Below, piece by piece: positions 36,651 to 45,247 of a stretch of 64,000 nucleotides of DNA. Within the stretch, counting starts at the first letter, position 1; the number at the start of each line of letters is the position of its first letter. The notes under the pieces were generated by a model. It did no database searches. It was not told the origin of the DNA and saw only the letters and a list, made by a program, of their open reading frames with translations. The translations under genes and the position numbers were made by a program. The stretch covers positions 1-64,000 of the forward strand of contig JAAYUD010000068.1 of the NCBI GenBank assembly GCA_012517855.1, given 5' to 3'. This stretch comes from Bacteroidales bacterium (lineage in GTDB: Bacteria; Bacteroidota; Bacteroidia; Bacteroidales; Bacteroidaceae).

Positions 36651-37055
36651 ATGATGAAATTTTTATTCCCCGGTATTCAAGATAATAAAAAATTATCGGC
36701 AGTACTACTCGTACTCCGCATGCTCTTTGGTCTATTTTTAGCATATCATGGACTTACCAAAATGCTACATTTCGGCACCTTGTCTACTCAATTTCCAGAT
36801 CCACTGGGCATCGGAACAAGTTTGTCATTGTCCATGGCTATTTTCGGAGAGCTTTTCTGTTCATTAGCATTTATCTTCGGCTTTCTATTCCGTCTATCTA
36901 CTATCCCCATCATATTTACGATGATTGTAGCTTATTATGTAAGTAGAGACGAATTAGCTCTGGTTTATCTCATCTCCTTTATAATTGTTTATATAGCAGG
37001 ACCGGGAAAATATGCATTGGACACACTCATAGCCAACTATTTTTCAAAGAGATAA
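36651..37055 (+). CDS. DoxX family membrane protein
   Basis: A 134-aa protein with four membrane segments. The family pattern is VLRMLFGLFLAYHGLTKMLHFG near the N-terminus and AIFGELFCSLAFIFGFLFRLSTIPIIFTMIVAYY in the middle. DoxX relatives sit in redox-linked membrane complexes (thiosulfate:quinone oxidoreductase subunit, oxidative-stress complexes), but most members are uncharacterised. Start is ATG 36651 or 36654. It converges on the aldo/keto reductase across a shared 16-bp hairpin. Confidence 0.9.
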   Translation: MMKFLFPGIQDNKKLSAVLLVLRMLFGLFLAYHGLTKMLHFGTLSTQFPDPLGIGTSLSLSMAIFGELFCSLAFIFGFLFRLSTIPIIFTMIVAYYVSRDELALVYLISFIIVYIAGPGKYALDTLIANYFSKR

Positions 37056-37070
37056 GAAACATATTAAAAC

Positions 37071-37109
37071 AATAATCGGCTGCTTAATAAAACTAAGCAG
37101 CCGATTATT
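37071..37109. terminator. Bidirectional terminator
   Basis: AATAATCGGCTGCTTA (37071-37086) pairs perfectly with TAAGCAGCCGATTATT (37094-37109) around 7 bases, between the convergent doxX-like and reductase genes. Confidence 0.9.
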
Positions 37110-37132
37110 CTTTATTTGAGTATCTATTAATA

Positions 37133-38536
37133 TCAGACTAATACTTTCTTCATTTCTCCCATCATATTCGAAAGTCTCTTCATTTGCGTAGGTATCTGTA
37201 TATGTTGCGGACAATGAGATAAACAATTACCACACTCGGCACAATTTAAGGCTTGTTTTTTTTCAGGTACACTACGATTATACCCGTCTAGGAAAATACG
37301 TACTTGCTGTTTGTAATTCGGCGATAGCGGATCAGTAGGTAAAGTTCCATCATTGACACATTTATTGTAATATGCAAAATTAGCAGGAATATCCAAACCG
37401 AAAGGACATGGCATACAATAATGACAACCGGTGCACGGTATCATAGGATAACTACTATAAATTTTTGCTACGTTTTCAAGCAACGACAGTTCGGACGATG
37501 TGCATGGATCGAGGGGAGAATAAATATGTAGGTTATCTTGCAAATGTTCCATATAAGTCATACCACTCAAGACTGTCAATACATTAGGTAATGAGCCCGC
37601 ATAACGAAATGCCCAAGAAGCAATGCTATCATTTGGACGTTGTGCTTTCAATCTACTGCCTAAATGTTCATTGATCTTAGCTAATCTTCCTCCGAGTAAC
37701 GGTTCCATAATAATTGCTTGAATACCTCTTTTCTCAAGTTCGTTATAAAGATATTCGGCATCAGTATTGCGGGGATTCATCTGTTTGGCATACTTCCAAT
37801 CCACATAATTGAGTTCTATTTGAACAAAATCCCATTTAATATCCTGCTTCAACAGATAATCGAAAACTTCCACATCTCCATGATAAGAAAACCCAAGATT
37901 GCGGATATGCCCTTCTTTTCGTTCATTCAACAGAAAATCCAGAAGACCATTATTAATGAAACGCGCTTTAAAGCTATCCATACCTCCCATACCAATAGCG
38001 TGTAACAGATAATAGTCAATGTAATCTACCTGCAATCTTCTCTTTGATGCATTGTACATAGCCAGCGATGCCTCCTTACTTTGGTCTTGTGGCGCAAAGT
38101 TGGACATCTTCGTAGCAATACAATATTTGTTTCGCGGATACTTATGAATAGCAATGCCAAGTGCTGTTTCAGATGCACCATCACCATAGGCAGGAGCCGT
38201 ATCATAGTAGTTCACTCCATGAGCCATCGCATAATCAACAAGCTGATTTACCTTTTCCTGATCTATTTGATCAGTGCCCTTTTTAGTAGGCCAACGCATA
38301 CAACCATATCCCAAAAGAGATACTTTATCACCGGTATGGCGGTTGATACGATAAGTTAAGCTTCCGGTCCAATCATCGACAGACCGTGGGCTTTTGCCAT
38401 TCAACTTATCATCTTCATCCATTGTTGTGAAGCTGAGCAATGAACCGGCAGCCGAAAGAGTTGCAGCTGTAGTCAAAGCTCCTAAGCCAAGCTTTTTTAA
38501 AAAGATCCTACGATCAATCATCTTCCTTTTAGACAT
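37133..38536 (-). CDS. Tat-signal aldo/keto reductase with two [4Fe-4S] clusters
   Basis: A 467-aa protein. The N-terminus carries a twin-arginine-type leader (DRRIFLKKLGLGALTTAATLSAAG), which suggests export in folded form. An aldo/keto reductase barrel follows (SLLGYGCMRWPT, NYYDTAPAYGDGASE with the Asp/Tyr catalytic pair, DYYLLHAIG, LGFSYHG). The C-terminal ferredoxin domain has two clusters: CTGCHYCMPCPFGLDIP and CAECGNCLSHCPQHIQIP. This fused family is common in anaerobes; electron donor and substrate are unknown. An exported AKR is odd because NADPH is cytosolic, so it may take electrons through its Fe-S clusters. It is divergent from the hdr-flx operon, with about 1 kb between. Confidence 0.9.
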   Translation of the reverse strand: MSKRKMIDRRIFLKKLGLGALTTAATLSAAGSLLSFTTMDEDDKLNGKSPRSVDDWTGSLTYRINRHTGDKVSLLGYGCMRWPTKKGTDQIDQEKVNQLVDYAMAHGVNYYDTAPAYGDGASETALGIAIHKYPRNKYCIATKMSNFAPQDQSKEASLAMYNASKRRLQVDYIDYYLLHAIGMGGMDSFKARFINNGLLDFLLNERKEGHIRNLGFSYHGDVEVFDYLLKQDIKWDFVQIELNYVDWKYAKQMNPRNTDAEYLYNELEKRGIQAIIMEPLLGGRLAKINEHLGSRLKAQRPNDSIASWAFRYAGSLPNVLTVLSGMTYMEHLQDNLHIYSPLDPCTSSELSLLENVAKIYSSYPMIPCTGCHYCMPCPFGLDIPANFAYYNKCVNDGTLPTDPLSPNYKQQVRIFLDGYNRSVPEKKQALNCAECGNCLSHCPQHIQIPTQMKRLSNMMGEMKKVLV

Positions 38537-39104
38537 ATTTATACGAATTTATCTATTATTGCTTACAAAAATAGAATTTTTATATTAATAATCAGTATAT
38601 ATACCAATAAAATATTTGTAATGATTGACCTAAATGATATTCATTTAGACTACACAAACATGATGTGAATATGCACTAATACTTGTGTTCGGGATAAGAG
38701 CTCAACACTCCAAACAATGTCACTTTTATCATCAACATTTGCTCTCGTCAGACAAAAGTATTCCGACTAGTGTTTCGCAAAAAAAAGTTTCAAAACTCTA
38801 TCCGTCATATTATCTTATTGGTTATGAACGACATATACAGATACGGTTTGTTTATGGGACCTAAGGAAGGTATTATCTTGCTTATTGTTAGAGTCTTATG
38901 AAACGTGGCTCGCCCACGTCGTATATCAACCGATTAAATTACTACTCGGTATCTGTGTTGTGTGCACCGTGCAGAAACTCCCTTGCTTACTGCTCATACG
39001 TGGAAATAGTACGGTTCTTCTTCTCTGCAAGAAGATGCTTTGTACACATCTTATTGAAACATGGATCTCCTATTTAAAGTCTTTTTGTTGACTCATTCAG
39101 GTTT

Positions 39105-39196
39105 TGTCGTTCCACATATGTGATTCGATCAACTCACATATGTGAGTCGATCGTTCCATATATGTGAGTTGATCGAATCACATATGTGGAACGACA
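39105..39196. repeat. Palindrome array C: four units, 22-bp period, inside a 92-bp inverted repeat
   Basis: The core CACATATGTG (CATATATGTG in unit 3) recurs with centres at 39117.5, 39139.5, 39161.5 and 39183.5, exactly 22 bp apart. The whole block is a giant palindrome about 39150.5: 37 bases of perfect arm (39105-39141 against 39160-39196) begin with TGTCGTTCCACATATG and include GATCAACTCACATAT. Confidence 0.93.
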
Positions 39197-39445
39197 TTCT
39201 TCTCAGAACAAAACATAAAATCGTTCTGATATGAACCAATTTTCATCAGTATGCTTCACAAACTTCGCCTTTCTAAAAACGATCACGGGATTCATTGATT
39301 CTAAGCAAAAAGATATTTATCGACTGTTCATACCGATAAACATAGAAGCCTCAAAGCCCTTACAGACCAATGGATAGCACCAAAAGCGCTATAAGCAAGT
39401 GAGATTATTTAATTATTTTTCTCTATTTATTATAAATAAAAGAAT

Positions 39446-39453
39446 TATATTTG
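39446..39453 (+). promoter_or_regulatory. -7 promoter box for the hdr-flx operon
   Basis: TATATTTG, about 82 bases before the hdrC ATG. A clear TTTG is not found at the right -33 spacing. Confidence 0.4.
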
Positions 39454-39535
39454 TGGCAGAATAACAATTTCATATAATAAAGGGGTTGTGTAACTGATTA
39501 AAATATACCATGAAATCTATTTATCTATAATATAT

Positions 39536-40087
39536 ATGACAACGAATCATGCAATTACTTCTCGTATTCAACAGGCGACTGAAGTCGATGTCGATTTGTG
39601 TTATCAATGTGGCAAATGCACCGCAGGTTGTGTACTTGCCGACGATATGGAATTCCCTTCATCGTATCTCATCCGACTGTTACAAACGAATAAAGAAGAA
39701 AATTATAGCAAAGTACTAAAGTCCAACACAATATGGTTGTGCTTGAACTGCGAAAATTGTATCGGCAGATGTCCTAAAGAAGTGGATATTCCACGACTAA
39801 TGGATTATCTAAGAACCGAATCCATTAAAAGGAAATGTGTCTCACCTAAAGCAAAACCAATTTTGTCTTTTCATAAGTCTTTTTTGAATAGCATACGTTA
39901 TACGGGTAAGTTGAATGAAATCAATCTTATCGCCGAGTTCAAACTTCGTACCATGCGTCTATGGCAAGATGTGAAGTTGGTGCCCTCAATGCTTATCAAA
40001 GGAAAGCTCAAATTTCTACCCGAAACGGTAAAAAATAGAAAAAACATTATTCGCATTTTTAATAGAACTATCAAAAACACCAAATAA
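39536..40087 (+). CDS. hdrC: Heterodisulfide reductase subunit C
   Basis: A 183-aa iron-sulfur protein with two [4Fe-4S] motifs, CYQCGKCTAGC and CLNCENCIGRCPKEVDIP, in the HdrC arrangement. HdrC passes electrons from HdrA to the disulfide-reducing HdrB. It is the first gene of a seven-gene operon. The next start is only 9 bases after its stop. The C-terminal half lacks membrane segments, so this is the soluble HdrABC type rather than HdrDE. Confidence 0.92.
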   Translation: MTTNHAITSRIQQATEVDVDLCYQCGKCTAGCVLADDMEFPSSYLIRLLQTNKEENYSKVLKSNTIWLCLNCENCIGRCPKEVDIPRLMDYLRTESIKRKCVSPKAKPILSFHKSFLNSIRYTGKLNEINLIAEFKLRTMRLWQDVKLVPSMLIKGKLKFLPETVKNRKNIIRIFNRTIKNTK

Positions 40088-40096
40088 TAGTACTGT

Positions 40097-40942
40097 ATGA
40101 AATTAGGTTTTTATCCGGGATGCTCATTGCAAGGAACATCTCGAGAATATAACGAATCGGTAAAAGCATTGGCTCCATTTTTTGATATAGAACTGATAGA
40201 TATTGAAGATTGGAATTGTTGCGGTGCCACTGCTGCCCATTCCGTTAATAAAGATTTGTCATTGGCTCTTCCGACCCGAATACTGGCTCTAGCAGAAAAA
40301 CAGGGAATGAAAGAAATAGTTGTGCCTTGTGCATCATGCTTTAATCGTTTGTCGGTGACACAATATGAACTGGCAGAAGACAAAGAACTCAAGAAAAAAA
40401 TAACAGATACGATTGATATGCCATACGAGGGAACTGTTAAGATACTCAACGTGGTACAATTTATCGATCAATATATAAAAGATAAGCTTACTGAAAAAAT
40501 AGTAAAGCCTTTCAATTATAAAGTAGCCTGCTACTATGGATGTCTGTTAGTACGGCCTCACAAAATATTAAAATTCGACAGAGTAGAAGACCCTACTTCT
40601 ATGGACGAATTGATGAAGATGATTGGTTCAACTCCCATTGAATGGGGATTCAAAACAGAATGTTGCGGAGCCGGATTGTCGGTATCTCGTACTGATTTGG
40701 TAGCAAAGCTATCTGGCAATATTGTCAAAGATGCTGCTGATCGTGGAGCCGAAAGTATTATTGTAGCTTGCCCCATGTGTCATTCCAATTTGGATATGCG
40801 TCGTCCCGAGATTAATAAATATTTAAAAGAAGATGTGACGGTTCCAGTAATCTACCTTACCCAAGCTATTGGATTAGCTGTTGGAGCTGACCCCTCCAAA
40901 CTAGGTTTGCAACGTCACTTCGTTAAAGTAACTACCCTCTAA
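40097..40942 (+). CDS. hdrB: Heterodisulfide reductase subunit B
   Basis: A 281-aa protein with two intact CCG domains: CSLQG...NCCGATAAH...VVPCASC and CYYGC...ECCGAGLS...VACPMCH. In archaeal HdrB these cysteines hold two noncubane [4Fe-4S] clusters that split the heterodisulfide CoM-S-S-CoB. The methanogenic substrate is not expected in this organism, so another protein or small-molecule disulfide must be the target. In sulfate reducers this is DsrC, and no dsrC gene is in the window. It is placed between hdrC and hdrA. Confidence 0.95.
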   Translation: MKLGFYPGCSLQGTSREYNESVKALAPFFDIELIDIEDWNCCGATAAHSVNKDLSLALPTRILALAEKQGMKEIVVPCASCFNRLSVTQYELAEDKELKKKITDTIDMPYEGTVKILNVVQFIDQYIKDKLTEKIVKPFNYKVACYYGCLLVRPHKILKFDRVEDPTSMDELMKMIGSTPIEWGFKTECCGAGLSVSRTDLVAKLSGNIVKDAADRGAESIIVACPMCHSNLDMRRPEINKYLKEDVTVPVIYLTQAIGLAVGADPSKLGLQRHFVKVTTL

Positions 40943-40957
40943 AAAAGCATAACGAAC

Positions 40958-42961
40958 ATGTCAAGAATAGGAGTTTTTATTTGTCATTGCGGTGAAAATA
41001 TCAGTGCAACGGTAGACTGTGAACGTGTGGCACAAGAGGCCGGTAGATTGGAAGGCGTAGAATTTGCGACCGATTATAAATACATGTGTTCCGACCCAGG
41101 ACAAACGCTGATAAAGAACGCTATCAAAGAACACCATCTCGATGGAGTTGTAGTAGGCTCATGCTCTCCACGTATGCACGAAGCCACTTTCCGCAAGACT
41201 TGTGCTGAGGCAGGACTTAATCCGTATATGTGCGAAATAGCCAACCTCAGAGAGCATGTATCTTGGGTACATGAAAAGGGAGAAGCGACAACCCGCAAAG
41301 CAATCCAAATTGTAACGGGATTAATCTCGAAAGTACAACGCAACAAACCACTTAATACAATTAAAGTACCTGTTACAAAGTGTGCGTTGGTCATCGGAGG
41401 AGGTATTGCAGGCATTCAAACAGCACTCGATATAGCCAATTGTGGACAGAAAGTCATCATGATAGAAAAAAGTCCTTCTATTGGCGGACACATGTCACAG
41501 TTATCAGAAACATTTCCCACTCTCGACTGTTCGCAGTGTATCCTTACACCCCGAATGGTAGAAGTGGCGCAACATCCCAATATTACCTTATACACTTATG
41601 CCGAACTCGATAAGTTGGAAGGCTTCGTAGGCAATTTCAAAGCGACTATCAGGCTGAAGGCAAAAAGTATAGACTATTCCAAATGTACAGGTTGCGGACT
41701 TTGTACAACAAAATGTCCCAACAAAAAGATACCGAGCGAATTCAATGAAGGATTGGGCATGCGCACTGCCATATATGTACCTTTCCCTCAAGCTGTACCC
41801 AATAAGCCGGTGATAGATAAGGAACATTGTTTGTACTATCAAAAAGGTAAATGCAAGATTTGTTCTAAATCTTGCCCTACCGGAGCAATAGAGTACGACA
41901 AGCCGGATGAATTTATGACGATAGAAGTTGGTGCTGTAGTTGTAACTACAGGATTCAATGTATTGAAAACAGACTTTTTCCCTGAGTATGGCTATGGCAA
42001 ATACAAAGATGTTATCACAGGATTACAATTTGAACGCCTTGCTTCGGCTTCCTGGCCTACTCTTGGCGAAATACGCCGCCCTTCGGATGGGAAGATTCCT
42101 CAAAAGGTCGTATTTATAGCATGCTGTGGCTCACGCGACCCGGCCAAAGGTATTCCCTATTGCTCAAAGATCTGTTGTATGTACACAGCCAAGCATGCCA
42201 TGCTCTATCAGCATAAAGTGCATGGTGGAGATTCAACCGTATTCTATATGGATATCCGTGCCGGTGGCAAAAACTACGAAGAGTTTGTTCGACGTGCCAT
42301 TGAAGAAGACCACGTAAACTATGTACGTGGACGTGTGGCTCGAGTGTATGAAAAAGATGGAAAGCTTATTGTAAAAGGTGTAGACACATTGCTTGGAGCC
42401 GAACCTGTAGAAATAGAAGCAGATATGGTAGTCCTTGCCACAGCAGGCGTTGCCAGCAAGGGAGCCGAAGAACTAGCTCAGAAAATGCATATTTCATACG
42501 ACCCGTATCATTTCTTTGCCGAAGCACATCCCAAACTGAAACCGGTAGAAACAAACACAGCCGGTATATTCCTTGCCGGCGCTTGTCAAGCTCCTAAGGA
42601 CATTCCGGAAACGGTAGCTGCCGCTTCGGGTGCCGCGGTAAAAGTAGTATCACTGCTCTCGCAAGAAAACTTAGTGAGAGAGCCGATCGTAGCGGTTGTC
42701 AACCGTTGTGCCCCTCCCCTATTCAGTACATGCGTAGGATGTTTCATGTGCGAAACGATATGCCCATACCATGCCATTGAGCATGAAGAAATAAAAGACA
42801 GAAAGACAGGGGCAGTTATCAAAACCATTGCCAAAATCAATCCGGGACTTTGTCAAGGTTGCGGCACTTGTGTATCATTCTGCCGCTCCAAGTCCATAGA
42901 CCTCGAAGGATACACCAACGAAGAAATGTATACCGAAGTAATGGCACTGTTGAATCATTAA
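40958..42961 (+). CDS. hdrA: Heterodisulfide reductase subunit A (flavin-bifurcating)
   Basis: A 667-aa flavoprotein. It has an N-terminal Fe-S part (VFICHCGENIS), a thioredoxin-reductase-like FAD domain (CALVIGGGIAGIQTALDIA, MIEKSPSIGGHMSQLSETFPTLDC) and four further cluster motifs: CTGCGLCTTKCPN, CKICSKSCPTGAIEY, CVGCFMCETICPY and CQGCGTCVSFC. HdrA FAD is the site of flavin-based electron bifurcation in the Hdr complexes. The full set of cluster motifs is present, and no truncation is seen. It starts 15 bases after hdrB and is followed by the MvhD-like gene. Confidence 0.95.
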   Translation: MSRIGVFICHCGENISATVDCERVAQEAGRLEGVEFATDYKYMCSDPGQTLIKNAIKEHHLDGVVVGSCSPRMHEATFRKTCAEAGLNPYMCEIANLREHVSWVHEKGEATTRKAIQIVTGLISKVQRNKPLNTIKVPVTKCALVIGGGIAGIQTALDIANCGQKVIMIEKSPSIGGHMSQLSETFPTLDCSQCILTPRMVEVAQHPNITLYTYAELDKLEGFVGNFKATIRLKAKSIDYSKCTGCGLCTTKCPNKKIPSEFNEGLGMRTAIYVPFPQAVPNKPVIDKEHCLYYQKGKCKICSKSCPTGAIEYDKPDEFMTIEVGAVVVTTGFNVLKTDFFPEYGYGKYKDVITGLQFERLASASWPTLGEIRRPSDGKIPQKVVFIACCGSRDPAKGIPYCSKICCMYTAKHAMLYQHKVHGGDSTVFYMDIRAGGKNYEEFVRRAIEEDHVNYVRGRVARVYEKDGKLIVKGVDTLLGAEPVEIEADMVVLATAGVASKGAEELAQKMHISYDPYHFFAEAHPKLKPVETNTAGIFLAGACQAPKDIPETVAAASGAAVKVVSLLSQENLVREPIVAVVNRCAPPLFSTCVGCFMCETICPYHAIEHEEIKDRKTGAVIKTIAKINPGLCQGCGTCVSFCRSKSIDLEGYTNEEMYTEVMALLNH

Positions 42962-42970
42962 TCAGAAAGT

Positions 42971-43438
42971 ATGATGGAAGAATCTAATAATAATTTTGAA
43001 CCGCGTATCATTGCTTTTGTATGCAACTGGTGTACTTATGCGGGAGCCGATTTAACGGGAACGAGCCGCATAAAGTATGCGACGAACGTAGAAATAGTAC
43101 GTTTCCCATGTACCGGCCGAATAGACTTCATGTTGCTCCTGAAAGCTTTTGCCGGTGGAGCCGACGGTATTATCGTATCCGGCTGTCACCCTAACGACTG
43201 CCATTACACAAGTGGTAATTTTCATGCCCGACGCCGTTGGATTGTATTTCGCAATATACTCAATTTCTTAGGCATTGATGTACAACGTATTCGCTTCTCT
43301 TGGGTATCTGCAGCAGAGGGTGCCAAATGGGCGGACATAGTGAATGATACGGTAAAAGAGATTAGAGAATTAGGTCCGTATACGGAATACAAAAAAGTAG
43401 CGAACTATTTAGATGAGGAGGCCGATAGTCATGAATAA
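42971..43438 (+). CDS. flxD: MvhD/FlxD-like [2Fe-2S] electron-transfer subunit
   Basis: A 155-aa protein of the hydrogenase iron-sulfur (MvhD) family: IIAFVCNWCTYAGAD, VRFPCTGRID and VSGCHPNDCHYTSGN hold the five conserved cysteines. MvhD bridges a donor module to HdrA. Because no hydrogenase large subunit follows and FAD/NAD genes do, this is FlxD of the NADH-linked type. It uses ATG 42971 or 42974. Its last 8 bases overlap the start of the next gene (ATG 43431), indicating translational coupling. Confidence 0.92.
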   Translation: MMEESNNNFEPRIIAFVCNWCTYAGADLTGTSRIKYATNVEIVRFPCTGRIDFMLLLKAFAGGADGIIVSGCHPNDCHYTSGNFHARRRWIVFRNILNFLGIDVQRIRFSWVSAAEGAKWADIVNDTVKEIRELGPYTEYKKVANYLDEEADSHE

Positions 43439-44216
43439 ATTACAAGAAAGAGCAACCGATCTTCTTAAAGGAGGCACCGTTAAACTCATCATCGGATTCG
43501 AGCAAGGCAATAATAAGATACGTCCTTTTTTCTGCGAAAAACCCGAAGATGCAGAGAAACTGATATATAGTGACGACTGTAGTACCAATAATGCTGTCTA
43601 TCTGACCAAAAAAGAGTTGATCGGTGACAACAAAATTGCCATTATTGCAACATATAAAGAGATAGCAAGTATCATACAACTAAACAAAGAAAATCAAATA
43701 AAGAAAGAGAACCTCATGGTGCTAACCGTCGACAAAGACGGAGACGTAACAGAACTTACTTCTTTTGAAGAGATGGAAAAGTTTTGCGAAGAGAACACCC
43801 CTGCACCAGATCCCGTTGTGGCGGCTCTGATAGAGAAAATTGACAAAATGAACCGTGAAGAACGATGGGCCTATTGGAAATCCGAATTAGACAAATGCAT
43901 TCGTTGCTATGCTTGTAGAGCAGCGTGCCCATTGTGTTATTGCAACCGCTGCATCAGCGAGGTGAATTGTCCTCAATGGCTAGATCCTTGGAAATCGACG
44001 TTGAGCAATATCGAATGGCAAATCAATAGGGTGATGCATATGTCGGGACGTTGCACAGGTTGTGGCGCTTGCGCCAAAGCCTGCCCGCTAGACTTACCGA
44101 TAGGGATTCTTACAAAAAAGATGTCGACAGATATCAAAGAAATGTTGGGAGAAGGAGAAGGCGGCAATGTACTGTCTACTTTCAATCCGAACGATAAAGA
44201 GAACTTTATTCATTGA
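43431..44216 (+). CDS. 4Fe-4S dicluster subunit of the Flx module (FlxC-like)
   Basis: A 261-aa protein. The N-terminal half has no cysteine motif (KLQERATDLLKGGTVKLIIGF). The C-terminal half carries a Cys-rich block CIRCYACRAACPLCYCNRC and a second cluster CTGCGACAKACPLDLPIG. This layout is related to F420 hydrogenase/formate dehydrogenase beta-type proteins and to FlxC of Desulfovibrio. It should pass electrons between the NADH module and the FlxD-HdrA side. Naming against FlxB is tentative. ATG 43431 lies inside the previous gene's end; the frame is open six codons further upstream. Confidence 0.8.
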   Translation: MNKLQERATDLLKGGTVKLIIGFEQGNNKIRPFFCEKPEDAEKLIYSDDCSTNNAVYLTKKELIGDNKIAIIATYKEIASIIQLNKENQIKKENLMVLTVDKDGDVTELTSFEEMEKFCEENTPAPDPVVAALIEKIDKMNREERWAYWKSELDKCIRCYACRAACPLCYCNRCISEVNCPQWLDPWKSTLSNIEWQINRVMHMSGRCTGCGACAKACPLDLPIGILTKKMSTDIKEMLGEGEGGNVLSTFNPNDKENFIH

Positions 44217-44224
44217 TAGAGGTT

Positions 44225-45247
44225 ATGGAAAAATATATTATCAAAACAGAACAGATAGATGCATGGCTAAAACGAATCATTGAATCTGTACCCCGTGTCT
44301 TAGCACCTGTATCATCGGGAACAAAAACGGAATTCAGAAGAATAAAATCTCCCGAAGAAGTGAACAATAAGAGTCTCACAACTACCGTTTCAGCCAAAGC
44401 AGCCGCTTTCCCTCCTGTAGAGACTTTGTTTAAATATCAAAAAGACGGAAAAGATACAACATTAACAGAAGATTCTTTTGACAAATACCCAGAAACCGTT
44501 CTGTGGCATGCCCGTTCATGCGATGCAATGGGCTTCTCACCTCTTTCAGCCATTTTTGATTGGGACTACAAAGACAACATCTACGATGAACGACGCAACA
44601 AACTAACAATCGTTACTTTTGCCTGTAACCAAAGCGATGAATGTTGTTTCTGCACTTCGGTTGGTGGCGGTCCGGGCAATGTAGAAGGTAGTGATATACA
44701 ATTGACCATGTTGAACGCTACCGATACTTTGGTAGAAGTAATGACAGAAAAAGGTCAAAAACTAGTGGCGCTATTACCCGATATTTTCCAACCGCTATCA
44801 GAAGAGGTTGATAAAGAAGCTGTATTAGCTAAAATACCTGTTCAATTTACCAAAGAAGAAATCAAAGAACATGTATCGAATGCTTTCGATAGTCCCGTAT
44901 GGAAACGCCAGTCGGCACGCTGCCTTGGTTGCGGTGCGTGTGCATTCGTATGTCCAACATGTGCTTGTTTTGATATTCAGGAAGATGCCCATGGTAATCA
45001 CGGCAGACGTTTACGCTGTTGGGATGCTTGCGGATTTTCGCTGTTCACCCAGCATACATCGGGCTATAATCCTCGCCCTACCCAAGCCACCCGCTGGAGG
45101 CAACGAATTCTACACAAATTTTCTTATATGCCCGAACGGCTGGGCGTATATGGCTGTACCGGCTGTGGCCGTTGTTCAAGAGCTTGTCCTGTCGATATGA
45201 ATTTACAAGAACATTTAATCTCTATAGCCAACTCAAATCATGAATGA
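44225..45247 (+). CDS. 4Fe-4S subunit of the Flx module (FlxB-like; AsrA-related)
   Basis: A 340-aa protein from ATG 44225 (MEKYIIKTEQIDAWL); a TTG four codons upstream overlaps the previous gene and is not needed. It has the anaerobic sulfite reductase subunit A layout. The N-terminal half includes HARSCDAMGFSPL and FACNQSDECCFCTSVGGGPG. The C-terminal ferredoxin has two clusters, CLGCGACAFVCPTCACFD and CTGCGRCSRACPVDMNL. It is expected to pair with the FAD/NAD subunit encoded next, whose ATG overlaps its last 8 bases. Confidence 0.85.
   Translation: MEKYIIKTEQIDAWLKRIIESVPRVLAPVSSGTKTEFRRIKSPEEVNNKSLTTTVSAKAAAFPPVETLFKYQKDGKDTTLTEDSFDKYPETVLWHARSCDAMGFSPLSAIFDWDYKDNIYDERRNKLTIVTFACNQSDECCFCTSVGGGPGNVEGSDIQLTMLNATDTLVEVMTEKGQKLVALLPDIFQPLSEEVDKEAVLAKIPVQFTKEEIKEHVSNAFDSPVWKRQSARCLGCGACAFVCPTCACFDIQEDAHGNHGRRLRCWDACGFSLFTQHTSGYNPRPTQATRWRQRILHKFSYMPERLGVYGCTGCGRCSRACPVDMNLQEHLISIANSNHE

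Larger units (their letters stand above)
38537..39535. other. One-kilobase intergenic region without a convincing gene
   Basis: Between the divergent reductase and hdrC genes. It holds a small perfect stem ACGTGG-CTCGC-CCACGT (38903-38919), palindrome array C (39105-39196) and the hdrC -7 box (39446-39453). One 68-codon frame (38885-39091) starts at TTG and looks unlike a real protein. The stretch 38600-38900 is plain AT-rich DNA. An untranslated RNA ending in the array C hairpin is possible but not shown. Confidence 0.5.

Noticed and set aside
38885-39091. 68-codon frame in the gap before hdrC
   Set aside because: It starts with TTG, has an unusual Cys/Leu-rich composition and no family likeness. 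The region looks non-coding, with a small hairpin.
39105-39196. Array C (and A, D) as a CRISPR array
   Set aside because: There is no constant repeat alternating with unique spacers. The units are palindromes, the period is 22 bp, and no cas genes are near.
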